Positions 20,374 to 29,521 of a stretch of 64,000 nucleotides of DNA are shown here, piece after piece. Source of the DNA: Rossellomorea marisflavi (lineage in GTDB: Bacteria > Bacillota > Bacilli > Bacillales > Bacillaceae_B); the NCBI RefSeq assembly GCF_009806575.1, contig NZ_CP047095.1, positions 1,363,501-1,427,500 of the forward strand, written 5' to 3'. How positions within the stretch are numbered: position 1 is the first letter of the stretch; each line of letters starts with the position of its first letter. The notes under the pieces are model-generated. The model was not told the origin of the DNA. It was given only the letters and a program-made list of their open reading frames with translations, and did no database searches. Both the position numbers and the translations under genes were made by a program.

Positions 20374-20410
20374 TTGGCAAGTGAGTTTGAAAAAAATTCC
20401 TCTGTGCCTA

Positions 20411-20461
20411 TTGCAAAACAACGTAAATCGGTATATAGTACATTACATCAGTAATGCACTA
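20411..20461 (+). promoter_or_regulatory. Promoter and palindromic operator of the YtrA-type operon
   Basis: TTGCAA (20411-20416), 17 nt, TATAGT (20434-20439) form a good SigA promoter. Overlapping the -10 is a 26-bp interrupted palindrome: TAGT-a-CATTAC-atca-GTAATG-c-ACTA (20436-20461). The overlap predicts autorepression by the GntR-family regulator encoded immediately downstream. Confidence 0.75.
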
Positions 20462-20485
20462 TGGCAGGGAGAGGTGAATGCACTC

Positions 20486-20866
20486 TTGATCTTAAATTCA
20501 AACAGTTCGAAGCCGATTTACGTCCAGATTGCCGAATGGATCGAAACGGAGATCCTTTCTGATGCCCTACAAGCAGATCAGAAAGTTTACTCACAATATC
20601 AGCTTTCCGACATGCTCAATATCAATCCGGCGACGGCTGGAAAGGGACTATCACTATTAGTAGATGAAGAAGTGCTGTACAAAAAAAGGGGGCTGGGTAT
20701 GTTTGTATCGGAAAAGGCCAAGAACATCATTTTGATGAGGAGAAAAAATGAGACGCTTGGGGAACTCATCGGGAATCTGGTGAAGGAAGCCGCGTATCTG
20801 AATGTATCGGAAGACGAACTGATCCGGTTGATCAGGGAAGAAATGGGAAGGGGGAATGAAGAGTGA
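20486..20866 (+). CDS. GntR-family regulator, YtrA subfamily
   Basis: A 126-residue repressor with a winged-helix domain (about 10-70): KPIYVQIAEWIETEILSDAL, LSDMLNINPATAGKGLSLLVDEE and LYKKRGLGMFVSE, then a short dimerisation tail (DELIRLIREEMGRG), the small C-terminal region typical of YtrA members. These normally repress linked ABC genes that answer to cell-envelope antibiotics. TTG is chosen as start because it gives MILNSNSSKPIYVQ, the usual opening, and lies 9 nt after GAGGTG. It overlaps the ABC gene by 4 bp. Confidence 0.85.
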   Translation: MILNSNSSKPIYVQIAEWIETEILSDALQADQKVYSQYQLSDMLNINPATAGKGLSLLVDEEVLYKKRGLGMFVSEKAKNIILMRRKNETLGELIGNLVKEAAYLNVSEDELIRLIREEMGRGNEE

Positions 20867-22473
20867 GTGTCATCGAGTGTAATCGAGTCTCAAAGACCTA
20901 CGGTGGGAAAAAGGCCGTGAATCAGGTGACCTTCACGATCGAGGAGAATGTGATCACGGGTTTGATCGGGAGGAACGGCGCAGGGAAAACGACTTTATTG
21001 AAGCTCCTGGCAGGCTTCATACGGCCGACGGATGGGGAAATCCGCATTTTTGAAGAAACTCCCTTCAATTCCTTGAAGGTATCCGCCAACAGTATCTATG
21101 TGGATGACCAAATGACCTTTTCCCCTTATCTGAACCTGAAGGAAATCCTCCATGCCATGAAGGATTTCTATCCCAATTGGGATATGGAGATCGCCCGAAA
21201 GCTGATGGCCCATTTCTCCCTTGACGGAAAAACGTATCATAGCCAGCTCTCCAAAGGCATGAAAAGCACTTTCAACGTCATTGTCGGCCTTGCTGCACGC
21301 TGTCCCTTGACCATCATGGATGAACCCGTCACGGGGATGGACGCTGCCGTAAGGAAGGACTTCTATCGCATGATGCTGAAGGATTATCTCGCCCATCCGA
21401 GGACCATGCTCCTCTCCAGTCATCTCCTGACCGAGATGGAGGATCTTATTGAAAACATCCTCCTCATGAAGGACGGCGGGCTGTGCCTTCATAAGAGTGT
21501 AGATGAAATCAGGCAGCTTGTCATCGAAGTGAGCGGACCGAAAGAAGAACTGGAAAAGTGGGCTTCCGCGCAGGACGTGCTGCACATGAAATCCACCACC
21601 CCTCACCTGGCACTTGCTGCTGTAAGAGGGGACCGGCTTGAAGGGCGCATCCCTGAAACGTTTGCGGTCAGGGAAGTAGCGGCAGAAGACGCATGTGTAT
21701 ACATCACAGGAAGAGGAAAAGGGGAATCGATGATGTCTATCGCTAAGGCGGACTTTTGGAGCACCGTCATGAAACAGCTTCGATACAAACTGAAAGCTTA
21801 TAGAGGGGTTTATACATCGATGATCATTGTTCAAGTTGTCGCGCTTTTACTATCCCTCGGGAGCACCGGTGGGTCGGTCGGATCCTCTTCCATGGGCTAT
21901 TCCTTCGAGGTGAACGGATTTTCCGGGAACCTGATCCTGGTCTTCACGATGATCTGGTCATTCATGACGGCCATCGTCATCACGACGAAGGCGTATCGAT
22001 ACAGTGACTTTTTAATGGTTAGTAACAGGCTGACCAGTCAGGTTTCATCACTGCTGTGTCTATTGATCATATCCATCATCGGGGCACTCACAGCGATCGG
22101 TGCAGATTATTTACTCCGTGATCTGTTGATTTTGTTCCGGGATGCAGCGTTTATTTTTGAGGGGGCGGCACCGACGATTCAAGGAATCCTTGGAACTTGT
22201 ATGTACCTGATATTGTTCGCCCTTTCAGGGTATACGTGCGGTATGCTGGTTCAGATGAATAAGCTGTTCCTCTTCATCATTCCTGCCATAGTCATCGGCG
22301 TCCCCATGACCACTTCATTTATGTTGGGAGTCCGATTCTTAACAGAAGATCTTTTCCTATTCTTTTTGGATGAGACCTCATTCAGTCTATTCGTTGGAAA
22401 GTTCCTGCTCGTCAGCCTCCCACTTTTCGCGGTGAACCTGATAACAGGAAATCGCTTGGAGGTGAAATCATGA
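20863..22473 (+). CDS. ABC transporter ATPase fused to its permease
   Basis: A 536-residue protein. Residues 1-289 are a complete ATPase: Walker A GRNGAGKTTLLKLL, signature QLSKGMKSTF, Walker B PLTIMDEPVTGMDA and switch LLSSHLL. From residue 290 (MMSIAKADFWSTVMKQLRYKL) it becomes an ABC-2-like permease with about six membrane segments. In YtrA-linked operons the two are normally separate genes. An ATG at 21730, preceded by AGAGGAAAAGGGG, could still start an independent permease, and a TGA at 21731-21733 in the next frame would end the ATPase. Thus this is either a true fusion or an indel in the A4G4 run just before the junction. Confidence 0.8.
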   Translation: MSVIECNRVSKTYGGKKAVNQVTFTIEENVITGLIGRNGAGKTTLLKLLAGFIRPTDGEIRIFEETPFNSLKVSANSIYVDDQMTFSPYLNLKEILHAMKDFYPNWDMEIARKLMAHFSLDGKTYHSQLSKGMKSTFNVIVGLAARCPLTIMDEPVTGMDAAVRKDFYRMMLKDYLAHPRTMLLSSHLLTEMEDLIENILLMKDGGLCLHKSVDEIRQLVIEVSGPKEELEKWASAQDVLHMKSTTPHLALAAVRGDRLEGRIPETFAVREVAAEDACVYITGRGKGESMMSIAKADFWSTVMKQLRYKLKAYRGVYTSMIIVQVVALLLSLGSTGGSVGSSSMGYSFEVNGFSGNLILVFTMIWSFMTAIVITTKAYRYSDFLMVSNRLTSQVSSLLCLLIISIIGALTAIGADYLLRDLLILFRDAAFIFEGAAPTIQGILGTCMYLILFALSGYTCGMLVQMNKLFLFIIPAIVIGVPMTTSFMLGVRFLTEDLFLFFLDETSFSLFVGKFLLVSLPLFAVNLITGNRLEVKS

Positions 22474-23174
22474 TGGTCCTTGGCCTTATACTCCCCATCT
22501 TCATCATCGCCCTACTTGCAGTGCTTATTGGTTTTTCTCTCAAAAAGACGAAGGTTGCAGGGTTAGGCAAACGGATCTTACCGGAAAAAATCTTGCTGGT
22601 ATATGGGATCATACTGGTTGCTTCCATCCTCGTATTCGTATTCTTGCCTGACCATATGAAGGACACAAGGTATGCAGCAGCTGATTATACAAATGAAAAA
22701 GACTACAACCGATTTATGACCGGCCTGATGGACGGCACCATTGAACAGGTGCCAACAGCTGTTTTGCAAAAAGAATGGAACTTCCCCGGTAAGGAAAAAT
22801 CGTTCGATGTCAAAACGATGGGATGGCAAGACGGCGACCCTTTCATCATTGTAGACGACCGGGGGAAATCAGACGAAATTACGGTAAAGCATATTGTATC
22901 CCGGAGCGTTCTTCAGAATCTGGATATCACGAGCGAAGTACCTTCTCCAAAGATAGCATTTAAAGATGGGGTCCTGACAGTGAAAAGTCAGCCCGAGAAG
23001 AAGATCGTCATCAATCAGTACACAGGCTCTTTTGTGACCAATCAGTTTAAAGGTGTGACCGCTTTTGGAGGTGAATCGTTTGAATCCTCCATCGGCACCG
23101 ACGCCGTTTACATCACGGTGCCAAAGGGAACCCTTGTATCCGGCCCTGTAGAATGGATAAGGGATCATGAATGA
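22470..23174 (+). CDS. Membrane-anchored protein with beta-rich extracellular domain, function unknown
   Basis: 234 residues with two membrane segments (about 3-24 and 43-60) and an outer C-terminal domain. The last 100 residues resemble an auto-transporter-like or DUF4097-type strand pattern (ITSEVPSPKIAFKDGVLTVKS, KIVINQYTGSF), but family assignment is not safe. It overlaps the ABC gene by 4 bp and closes the YtrA-type operon before a terminator, so it is expected to work with the ABC transporter at the envelope. Confidence 0.7.
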   Translation: MMVLGLILPIFIIALLAVLIGFSLKKTKVAGLGKRILPEKILLVYGIILVASILVFVFLPDHMKDTRYAAADYTNEKDYNRFMTGLMDGTIEQVPTAVLQKEWNFPGKEKSFDVKTMGWQDGDPFIIVDDRGKSDEITVKHIVSRSVLQNLDITSEVPSPKIAFKDGVLTVKSQPEKKIVINQYTGSFVTNQFKGVTAFGGESFESSIGTDAVYITVPKGTLVSGPVEWIRDHE

Positions 23175-23218
23175 TCGATGAAGAATCGATGAAGAATGAA
23201 TAGAGGATGAACGGAAGG

Positions 23219-23247
23219 AGGCATCTTTGGAAGATGCCTTTTTTTCT
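23219..23247 (+). terminator. Terminator of the YtrA-type ABC operon
   Basis: AGGCATCTT/AAGATGCCT hairpin followed by seven T residues. Confidence 0.92.
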
Positions 23248-23290
23248 ATGGAAATAATAGGTTAGGAGGAATACCTCTCCAGAAAATCAT

Positions 23291-23315
23291 GTTTATTCTA
23301 CCAATAGAAGGGTAG
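23291..23315 (+). promoter_or_regulatory. Probable SigB promoter of katE
   Basis: GTTTAT (23291-23296), 13 nt, GGGTAG (23310-23315) fits the SigB consensus GTTTAA-N12-14-GGGTAT with one mismatch in each box. B. subtilis katE is a known SigB target. Confidence 0.65.
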
Positions 23316-23378
23316 TTTGTAAGTGGATTTGTTTACATAGTAAACAGCATTAAAAAACAGGTGGAGAGGGTTGAGAGA

Positions 23379-25427
23379 ATGAGTAATGAACGTCATGGCA
23401 AGGTGAACGGGAATAGCAAGGATGAACAGCTGGAACAGTACCGTGTGGATGATAAGGATAAGCATCTCACCACGAATCAGGGACTGAAGGTATCGGAAGA
23501 TGAATTTTCCCTCAAGGCGGGGGAACGCGGTCCGACCCTGATCGAGGATTTCCACTTCCGTGAAAAGATGACACACTTTGACCACGAGCGGATCCCGGAG
23601 CGCATCGTCCATGCCAGGGGCTATGCCGCACACGGTGAGTTTGAAGTGTATGAATCGATGAAAGACTATACAATGGCGAAATTCCTTCAGGATCCGTCCG
23701 TGAAGACGCCGGTATTCGTGCGCTTTTCCACGGTGGCAGGATCGAAGGGATCTGCTGAAACCGTGCGGGATGCCCGCGGATTCGCCACGAAGTTCTATAC
23801 AGAAGAAGGGAATTATGATCTTGTTGGGAACAACATCCCTGTCTTCTTCATCCAGGATGCCATCAAATTCCCTGATTTCGTCCATGCAGTAAAGCCGGAG
23901 CCTCATAATGAAATGCCACAGGCGGCTTCAGCCCATGATACATTCTGGGATTTCGTCGCCAACAACCAGGAATCGGCCCATATGGTCATGTGGGCCATGT
24001 CGGATCGTGCCATCCCTAGAAGTCTCCGCATGATGGAGGGCTTTGGCGTCCATACGTTCCGCTTTGTCAACGATGAAGGGAAGGCGCACTTTGTGAAATT
24101 CCACTGGAAGCCGATCCTCGGGACACATTCCCTTGTGTGGGATGAAGCACAGAAGATCAACGGGAAGGACCCTGACTTCCATCGCCGCGATCTTTATGAA
24201 TCCATCGAGAACGGAGACTATCCGGAATTCGAGCTTGGCGTTCAGCTCATCAAGCAGGAAGACGAATTCAACTTCGACTTCGACGTATTGGATCCGACCA
24301 AGCTATGGCCGGAAGAAGATGTACCGGTCAAGATTATTGGGAAGATGACCCTCAATCGGAATGTGGATAACGTATTCGCCGAAACGGAGCAGGTGGCATT
24401 CCATCCGGGATCTGTCGTTCCGGGCATCGACTTTTCCAATGACCCGCTGCTTCAGGGAAGGCTCTTCTCCTACACGGATACGCAGCTCATCCGTCTAGGC
24501 GGACCGAACTTCCATGAACTCCCGATCAACCGTCCGGTCTGCCCGTTCCATAATAATCAGCGGGACGGTTACGGCCGCCAGACGATCAATCGTGGTCAGG
24601 TGAGCTATCACAAAAACTCACTCGCCAACAATACTCCGGCGCCGGCAAGTCCTGAGGAGGGCGGCTATGTCCACTATCAGGAGAAAGTAGAGGGCCACAA
24701 GGTCAGGGCCAGGAGTGAGAGCTTCAAAGACCACTTCTCCCAGGCGACGATGTTCTGGAACAGTATGAGCCGCCCGGAAAAGGATCACATCATCCAGGCA
24801 TTCAGCTTTGAGCTCGGGAAAGTGGAGAGTGTGGACGTGAGGAAGCAGATTGTGGCCATGTTTGCCAATGTCAGTAAGGAACTGGCCGCAGGTTTTGCGG
24901 AACAAATCGGGCTTGAAGCTCCTGAGGATGCCGGTTCCAATATAACGAAATCATCTCCTGCACTCAGCCAGGAAAACACGAAGAAGAAGCCTCAGACCCG
25001 AAAAGTCGGTGTCATCGTGACAGGAGGATTCAACAGTGCAGTATCTGCCATCCTTAACTCACTTAAAGAAGAAGGGGTGCAGCCAGAGATCATATCCGGC
25101 AAGCTCGGTGTTGTCAAAGGAGCTGACGGGGCTGAGCTTGAGGTGGATCATACATTCCTGACAGGCGAATCGGTTCTGTTCGACAGCATCTTCCTCGCGG
25201 GTGGAACCGAAACAAATAAGAAGTTTACAAGTGAAACACAGTATTTCGTGAAGGAAGCCTTCTCACACTTCAAGCCGATCGGTGCCGTCCATGAAGGAGC
25301 TGAATGGCTTGCTTCTGCCGGTATCAAAGAAGGGTCAGGTGTCGTGACGAATGAAGGAGATGATTTCTCCAAACGCTTCGTCAAAGCCATTTCCGAGCAC
25401 CGCCACTGGGATCGTGAAGTGATTTAA
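23379..25427 (+). CDS. katE: Large-subunit monofunctional catalase (HPII/KatE type)
   Basis: A 682-residue haem catalase breaking down hydrogen peroxide. Catalytic His is in [13 protein letters not shown], Asn in [13 protein letters not shown], and the haem-ligand Tyr in [15 protein letters not shown]. Unlike small catalases it has a C-terminal flavodoxin/DJ-1-like domain (about 540-682, [21 protein letters not shown] to the end), the mark of the 75-kDa class. The ATG is chosen 8 nt from GAGAGGG; a GTG 18 bases earlier lacks a suitable site. Single gene with a SigB-type promoter, consistent with general stress and stationary-phase expression. Confidence 0.95.
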   Translation: MSNERHGKVNGNSKDEQLEQYRVDDKDKHLTTNQGLKVSEDEFSLKAGERGPTLIEDFHFREKMTHFDHERIPERIVHARGYAAHGEFEVYESMKDYTMAKFLQDPSVKTPVFVRFSTVAGSKGSAETVRDARGFATKFYTEEGNYDLVGNNIPVFFIQDAIKFPDFVHAVKPEPHNEMPQAASAHDTFWDFVANNQESAHMVMWAMSDRAIPRSLRMMEGFGVHTFRFVNDEGKAHFVKFHWKPILGTHSLVWDEAQKINGKDPDFHRRDLYESIENGDYPEFELGVQLIKQEDEFNFDFDVLDPTKLWPEEDVPVKIIGKMTLNRNVDNVFAETEQVAFHPGSVVPGIDFSNDPLLQGRLFSYTDTQLIRLGGPNFHELPINRPVCPFHNNQRDGYGRQTINRGQVSYHKNSLANNTPAPASPEEGGYVHYQEKVEGHKVRARSESFKDHFSQATMFWNSMSRPEKDHIIQAFSFELGKVESVDVRKQIVAMFANVSKELAAGFAEQIGLEAPEDAGSNITKSSPALSQENTKKKPQTRKVGVIVTGGFNSAVSAILNSLKEEGVQPEIISGKLGVVKGADGAELEVDHTFLTGESVLFDSIFLAGGTETNKKFTSETQYFVKEAFSHFKPIGAVHEGAEWLASAGIKEGSGVVTNEGDDFSKRFVKAISEHRHWDREVI

Positions 25428-25443
25428 ATATAAGATACACCGT

Positions 25444-25475
25444 GCTGGGCCCACTAAGGGTCCAGCGTTTTTTTT
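25444..25475 (+). terminator. Terminator of katE
   Basis: GCTGGGCCC/GGGTCCAGC stem, short loop, then GTTTTTTTT. Confidence 0.9.
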
Positions 25476-25649
25476 GTGCTCCCATGAGGATGGGAGGGGC
25501 TGGCGTCAAGGGGACTATTCAATCTATGCTGACGTCTATTTTCGCCCGTTTTAATAGAAATAGGCTTCTATCAGATGCGAAACTACCAGTTCTACATAGA
25601 ATAAGGGTGTAAGGTGATTTACTAGAAAAGAACAAGGAGGTGACTGGAT

Positions 25650-25811
25650 ATGGGTTACTCAAAATCTCAACCAAGCTATGAATTTGATTTCTACAGCCTT
25701 TTGTTGGTGATTCTTGTGGCTGCGTTCCTTATCACGCTTGCTATTGCCCCTCTTGCGGCACTAGTAATCGGAATTGCGCTACTTGTATTGTTAGTGGTAG
25801 GCGAGTTGTAA
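25650..25811 (+). CDS. Small membrane protein, 53 residues
   Basis: Begins MGYSKSQPSYEFDFYSLLLV and continues as an almost fully hydrophobic segment rich in Leu, Ile, Ala and Val, ending VVGEL. One long or two short membrane helices. The start has a strong AAGGAGGTGACTGG site. Size, composition and the spacing before a second small gene recall small sporulation membrane proteins, but the YjcZ signature is not clearly present. No reliable function. Confidence 0.65.
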   Translation: MGYSKSQPSYEFDFYSLLLVILVAAFLITLAIAPLAALVIGIALLVLLVVGEL

Positions 25812-25887
25812 GAATGACGCTCCTGAAGATGGGACAGGCTCCCTTCTTCAGGAGATAATAAGAAGACCCTGAAGGGAGGAACGGAGA

Positions 25888-26232
25888 ATGAGTGAAAAAG
25901 GAAATCCACTTGAAGGATTATTCGAAATGATCAACAAAGTATCGAAGGATCAAGGACAATCCATCGATATGGATACATTGAAGGAACAGATGAATTCCAT
26001 CATGAATGAAGACAGTCTGAAAAACCTGATGAAGGGGACAGGACTGGGATCAACGGAAAATCTCCTGGGAATGGCAAAGAACTTCGATATCTCATCGATG
26101 CTGAACAATGTCATGAGCAAACGGATGAACCGTGGTGCGGGCAATGTAAACGCGGATATCGAGAAGATGAAGTCCGATATTCAAATGATCAAGAAGTATA
26201 TCAAATCAAACAACTGGGAGCAATGGTACTAA
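25888..26232 (+). CDS. Hypothetical protein, 114 residues, helical and Met/Asn-rich
   Basis: A soluble, charged, probably all-helical protein: LEGLFEMINKVSKDQ, TLKEQMNSIMNEDSLKNLMKG, SSMLNNVMSKRMNRG, then DIEKMKSDIQMIKKYIKSNNWEQWY, a likely C-terminal coiled coil ending in an aromatic cluster. No Cys, no signal. Start ATG follows AAGGGAGGAACGGAGA. It lies 76 bp after the small membrane protein gene and before a terminator; no family recognised. Confidence 0.7.
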   Translation: MSEKGNPLEGLFEMINKVSKDQGQSIDMDTLKEQMNSIMNEDSLKNLMKGTGLGSTENLLGMAKNFDISSMLNNVMSKRMNRGAGNVNADIEKMKSDIQMIKKYIKSNNWEQWY

Positions 26233-26263
26233 AATTCTCCTTTAATAAGGATTCACATAGATG

Positions 26264-26297
26264 AATGATCTCTGAAAAATCAGGGGTCATTTTTATT
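26264..26297 (+). terminator. Terminator after the 114-residue hypothetical gene
   Basis: AATGATCTCTGA pairs with TCAGGGGTCATT (two G-T pairs) and is followed by TTTATTTT. Confidence 0.8.
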
Positions 26298-26346
26298 TTG
26301 GACACAATGTCAGAATTTTCTTTCGCTTAACCTTGTCTTATTGTAT

Positions 26347-26361
26347 ACTTGTATTACAAGT
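26347..26361 (+). promoter_or_regulatory. GntR-type operator 1 (TAXI-TRAP operon)
   Basis: ACTTGTATTACAAGT, a 15-bp palindrome around a central T. The same palindrome (central A) lies before the GntR regulator gene 3.2 kb downstream. It overlaps a -10-like TATACT (26344-26349). It is the expected binding site for the FadR-type regulator encoded there. Confidence 0.8.
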
Positions 26362-26362
26362 T

Positions 26363-26376
26363 TTGAAGCGCTTACA
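26363..26376 (+). promoter_or_regulatory. Possible cre (CcpA) site
   Basis: TTGAAGCGCTTACA matches the cre consensus TGWAANCGNTNWCA at 12 of 14 positions. It follows the GntR operator directly and precedes the TRAP start codon, a position suited to carbon catabolite repression. Confidence 0.5.
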
Positions 26377-26400
26377 TAAAGGAAGGTGGGAACGTTATTT

Positions 26401-27411
26401 ATGAAGAAATGGAAGATCATCCTCAGTATCGTGTTTATCTTCATTGCCGCCGTTGTGGGGGTCAGAACCGCTGAAGGCAATAAGGGGAAAAAGTTCGTCT
26501 CTGTTGCAACTGCCTCTACAGGTGGAACCTATTACCCGATAGGGGTCGGAATGGCGAATATTTGGAGCAGCCATTTAAAGGGGGAAAAAGTTCAAGCAAG
26601 CGGGCAATCTTCTGCGGGATCCATTGAGAATATTGAATTGCTCCGGGAAGGGGAAGCGCAGCTCGCCATTTTGCAAGGGTTGATTTCCACCCAGGCTTAT
26701 GAGGGGGAGAGTACGTTCTCGGGCAAGCCCTATAAAGATCTGCGATCAGTCGCCATGTTGTGGCCGAATGTCGAGCATTTTGTGCTCATGAATAACAAAG
26801 TGAAGTCGGGAACGATCGAGGATATCGATGGTACAAGGTTTTCTGTGGGACCGCAGGCAAGCGGTACAGAACAATCAACGCTGGTAATGATGGAAGGACT
26901 TGAGCTCTCCAAAAAGGATATCTCCCCTGAGTATCTCGGCTACAGCGATACGGTATCCGCCATGAGGGATGGACGTCTGGACGGAGGGTCACTGCCTGCC
27001 GGCATACCGATTTCCGCTGTTACGGATATGTACGCAAGCAATGTCAAAGCGACTGTACTCGAAGTGACGGATGAAGAATTGGATGCCATCAATGAAATTT
27101 CGAACAGCTGGTATCGTTACACGATCCCTGGCGGAACGTATCCTAGAATCGATGAAGACATCCAAACCATCGCACAGCCAAATCTTCTCTCTACTACAAA
27201 AGAAATCGACGAAGACACCATCTATCTGTTGACGAAGACCCTTTATGAAAATTTGGATGAAATGTATGAGGTTCATAGTTCAGCGAAGGACATGACGTTA
27301 GAAACAGCTCTCGACGGAGTCACGGTCCCTCTTCATGCAGGGGCGTATAAATATTTCAAAGAAGCTGGATTGGATATTCCGGAAGAATTGATTCCGCCGG
27401 AAGCACAATAA
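26401..27411 (+). CDS. TAXI-type TRAP transporter solute-binding protein
   Basis: A 336-residue extracytoplasmic receptor that hands a carboxylated solute to the TRAP permease. N-terminal signal segment (KIILSIVFIFIAAVVGV, no lipobox). TAXI-family signatures: SVATASTGGTYYPIGVGMANIW, KVQASGQSSAGSIENIELL, RFSVGPQASGTEQSTLVMMEG and IPGGTYPRID. Known TAXI receptors bind glutamate, 2-oxoglutarate and related acids. ATG is preferred over a GTG five codons upstream because GGAAGGTGGG precedes it. The permease gene starts 18 bp after its stop. Controlled by the shared GntR operator and perhaps CcpA. Confidence 0.92.
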   Translation: MKKWKIILSIVFIFIAAVVGVRTAEGNKGKKFVSVATASTGGTYYPIGVGMANIWSSHLKGEKVQASGQSSAGSIENIELLREGEAQLAILQGLISTQAYEGESTFSGKPYKDLRSVAMLWPNVEHFVLMNNKVKSGTIEDIDGTRFSVGPQASGTEQSTLVMMEGLELSKKDISPEYLGYSDTVSAMRDGRLDGGSLPAGIPISAVTDMYASNVKATVLEVTDEELDAINEISNSWYRYTIPGGTYPRIDEDIQTIAQPNLLSTTKEIDEDTIYLLTKTLYENLDEMYEVHSSAKDMTLETALDGVTVPLHAGAYKYFKEAGLDIPEELIPPEAQ

Positions 27412-27429
27412 AGGAAGGAAGTGAAGACG

Positions 27430-29382
27430 ATGTCAACGAATACGGAAGCAGCGAATCTTGATAAGGAAGCAGGGGGCGGGGCAAGGGAACTGACTGGCAT
27501 ATATAAGACCATCGCCGGATCGGTTGCCGTGTTGTTCTCGGTCTTTGCCATCTATACAAATGGTTTATCCAACATACAGGAAATCTATCGGAATCTGATT
27601 TTTCTCGGTCTACTTTTACTTCTAACGTTCTTTTTCTACCCCTCAGGAAAGAAGTCAAGCAATACCCGGTTCACTCTTCTGGACTATGTTTTTATCGCCC
27701 TTTCTTTGGCAGGGATCGGGTATCTTCTTTTCAATTATTCCGTTATCCACGTGGATCGTGCTTCACAGGCGATTACCATCGATTATGTCTTTGCAGGAAT
27801 CACGATCATCGTCCTGTTGGAGGCAGCGCGCAGGGCAGTCGGTGCATTCATTCCGATTCTCTGCCTCATCACCATCGTATATGCCCTGTTTGGCACCTAC
27901 TTTCCGTGGATCTTCGGTCACGCAGGATTCTCGTTGGAACGCCTTTTGTACCGGCTCTATATGACAACGGAAGGGATCCTTGGACTGACGCTCTCGACTG
28001 CTTCCACCTTTATCGTCATGTTCATCCTCTTCGGTGCATTCCTTTCTGTCAGCGGGGCCACACAGCTGTTCAATGATCTCGCACTGGCCATTGCCGGAAG
28101 AAGACGGGGAGGACCCGCACAGGTAGCGGTGTTATCGAGTGCATTGACGGGGTCATTGAGTGGTTCGGCGGTTGCCAATGTGGCCACAACGGGCACATTC
28201 ACCATTCCCTTGATGAAATCCATCGGATTGAAACCGAAATTCGCAGGAGCTGTGGAAGCAGCGGCCTCCACTGGAGGAATGATCATGCCTCCTATCATGG
28301 GGGCCGCAGCGTTCATCATGGCCGGGTTCCTCGGGATCTCCTACACGACGGTCATTCTGGCTGCCATCATTCCGAGCTTCCTGTACTATATCGCCTTGAT
28401 CTTCGCCATTGATTTTGAAGCGAAGAAGCTAGGGCTGAAAGGTATTGCAAAAGAAAATATACCGGATGTCGTGAAAATCCTGAAGGAGAGAGGAGTTCTT
28501 CTCATTCCGATCCTTGTGGTCATCGGGACACTCTTGGCAGGAAAGACGGCATTATTCGCCGGTTTCTCCGGAATCGGAGCTGTTATTCTTGCAAGTTGGA
28601 TCGCGAAGGACAAAACCTCCAGGATCACATTCAGGAAAACGATCCAGGCCTTCATTGACGGAGGGAGGGGGACCATACAGGTGGGAATCGCCTGTGCAGC
28701 CATTGGGATCATCATCTGTGTGGTTACGATGACGGGCATCGGTTCTACGCTCGCCTTTAATATTGTCGAGTTGACCGGTGGGAAGCTTTGGCTCGTCCTG
28801 ATTGTCGTCATGCTTACCTGCATCGTGTTGAGCATGGGGCTTCCATCGACAGCCCTCTATATAGTCGTAGCTGTTACCGCTGCGCCAGCCCTTGTAGCGG
28901 CAGGTGTGACTCCGATTGCAGCCCATTTCTTCGTGTTTTGGTTCGGTGCCCTGTCCAATATCACGCCGCCTGTAGCCCTCGCTTCTTACACGGCCGCAGG
29001 ACTTGCCAGAGCCAACGCCATGCAGACATCCTGGGAGGCGCTGAGAATCTCCCTTCCAGGGTTCATCATTCCGTTCATGATTGCCTATAATCCGATTCTT
29101 CTTTTACAGCCGGCTCAAGATGGAGAAGCGCTGAGTGTCTTTTCCATTGCCATCGTTGTCATCACAAGTACCATCGGGGTGTACGCCCTTGCGAGTTCAT
29201 TGGGGAACTTCCTGATCACCAGGCTTGCCCTTCTTGAACGGGGCCTGCTCTTCATCGGGGCTTTGCTTTTGATCAAGCCCGGACTTCTGACAGACGCTGC
29301 CGGGCTGGTGATATGCGCTTTGACAATCCTGTACCACGTGCTTACCCATAAAAAGCGCAGTTCCTACGAAGTAGCTGCATGA
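27430..29382 (+). CDS. TRAP transporter permease, fused 4TM/12TM subunits (TAXI type)
   Basis: A 650-residue membrane protein in which the small and large TRAP permease subunits are fused, the usual arrangement for TAXI systems. N-terminal four segments (about 25-130) correspond to the Q subunit; the remaining part is the ion-driven M subunit with SGATQLFNDLALAIAGRR, GSLSGSAVANVATTGTFTIPLM, STGGMIMPPIMGAAAFIMA and SMGLPSTALYI. Uptake is driven by sodium or proton gradient. A GTG three codons upstream is an alternative start. Ends at a terminator, so transporter and catabolic genes are separate transcripts. Confidence 0.93.
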   Translation: MSTNTEAANLDKEAGGGARELTGIYKTIAGSVAVLFSVFAIYTNGLSNIQEIYRNLIFLGLLLLLTFFFYPSGKKSSNTRFTLLDYVFIALSLAGIGYLLFNYSVIHVDRASQAITIDYVFAGITIIVLLEAARRAVGAFIPILCLITIVYALFGTYFPWIFGHAGFSLERLLYRLYMTTEGILGLTLSTASTFIVMFILFGAFLSVSGATQLFNDLALAIAGRRRGGPAQVAVLSSALTGSLSGSAVANVATTGTFTIPLMKSIGLKPKFAGAVEAAASTGGMIMPPIMGAAAFIMAGFLGISYTTVILAAIIPSFLYYIALIFAIDFEAKKLGLKGIAKENIPDVVKILKERGVLLIPILVVIGTLLAGKTALFAGFSGIGAVILASWIAKDKTSRITFRKTIQAFIDGGRGTIQVGIACAAIGIIICVVTMTGIGSTLAFNIVELTGGKLWLVLIVVMLTCIVLSMGLPSTALYIVVAVTAAPALVAAGVTPIAAHFFVFWFGALSNITPPVALASYTAAGLARANAMQTSWEALRISLPGFIIPFMIAYNPILLLQPAQDGEALSVFSIAIVVITSTIGVYALASSLGNFLITRLALLERGLLFIGALLLIKPGLLTDAAGLVICALTILYHVLTHKKRSSYEVAA

Positions 29383-29412
29383 TGTTCATGAACGAGAAGT
29401 AGTAGTTTAAAG

Positions 29413-29466
29413 AAAAGGATCCGGACCTTATTCATTATTGATGAAGCAGGGTGTCCGGATCTTTTT
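29413..29466 (+). terminator. Terminator of the TAXI-TRAP operon
   Basis: GATCCGGAC (29418-29426) pairs with GTCCGGATC (29453-29461) across a 26-nt loop and is followed by TTTTT. Confidence 0.82.
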
Positions 29467-29521
29467 CTATGCGAGTGAAATTTTTCTGAATACTCTATCT
29501 ATCCAAAGGTGATTGTTGTAT

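Noticed and set aside
20102..20485. N-terminal extension of the YtrA-type regulator
   Set aside because: It would run through yhbD antisense, the promoter and the operator; the family start is at TTG 20486.
20995..21834. Leftward open frame of 279 codons
   Set aside because: Antisense to the ABC ATPase; no ribosome binding site or family.
26386..26400. GTG start for the TAXI receptor
   Set aside because: It overlaps the ribosome binding site; ATG 26401 gives a normal signal peptide.
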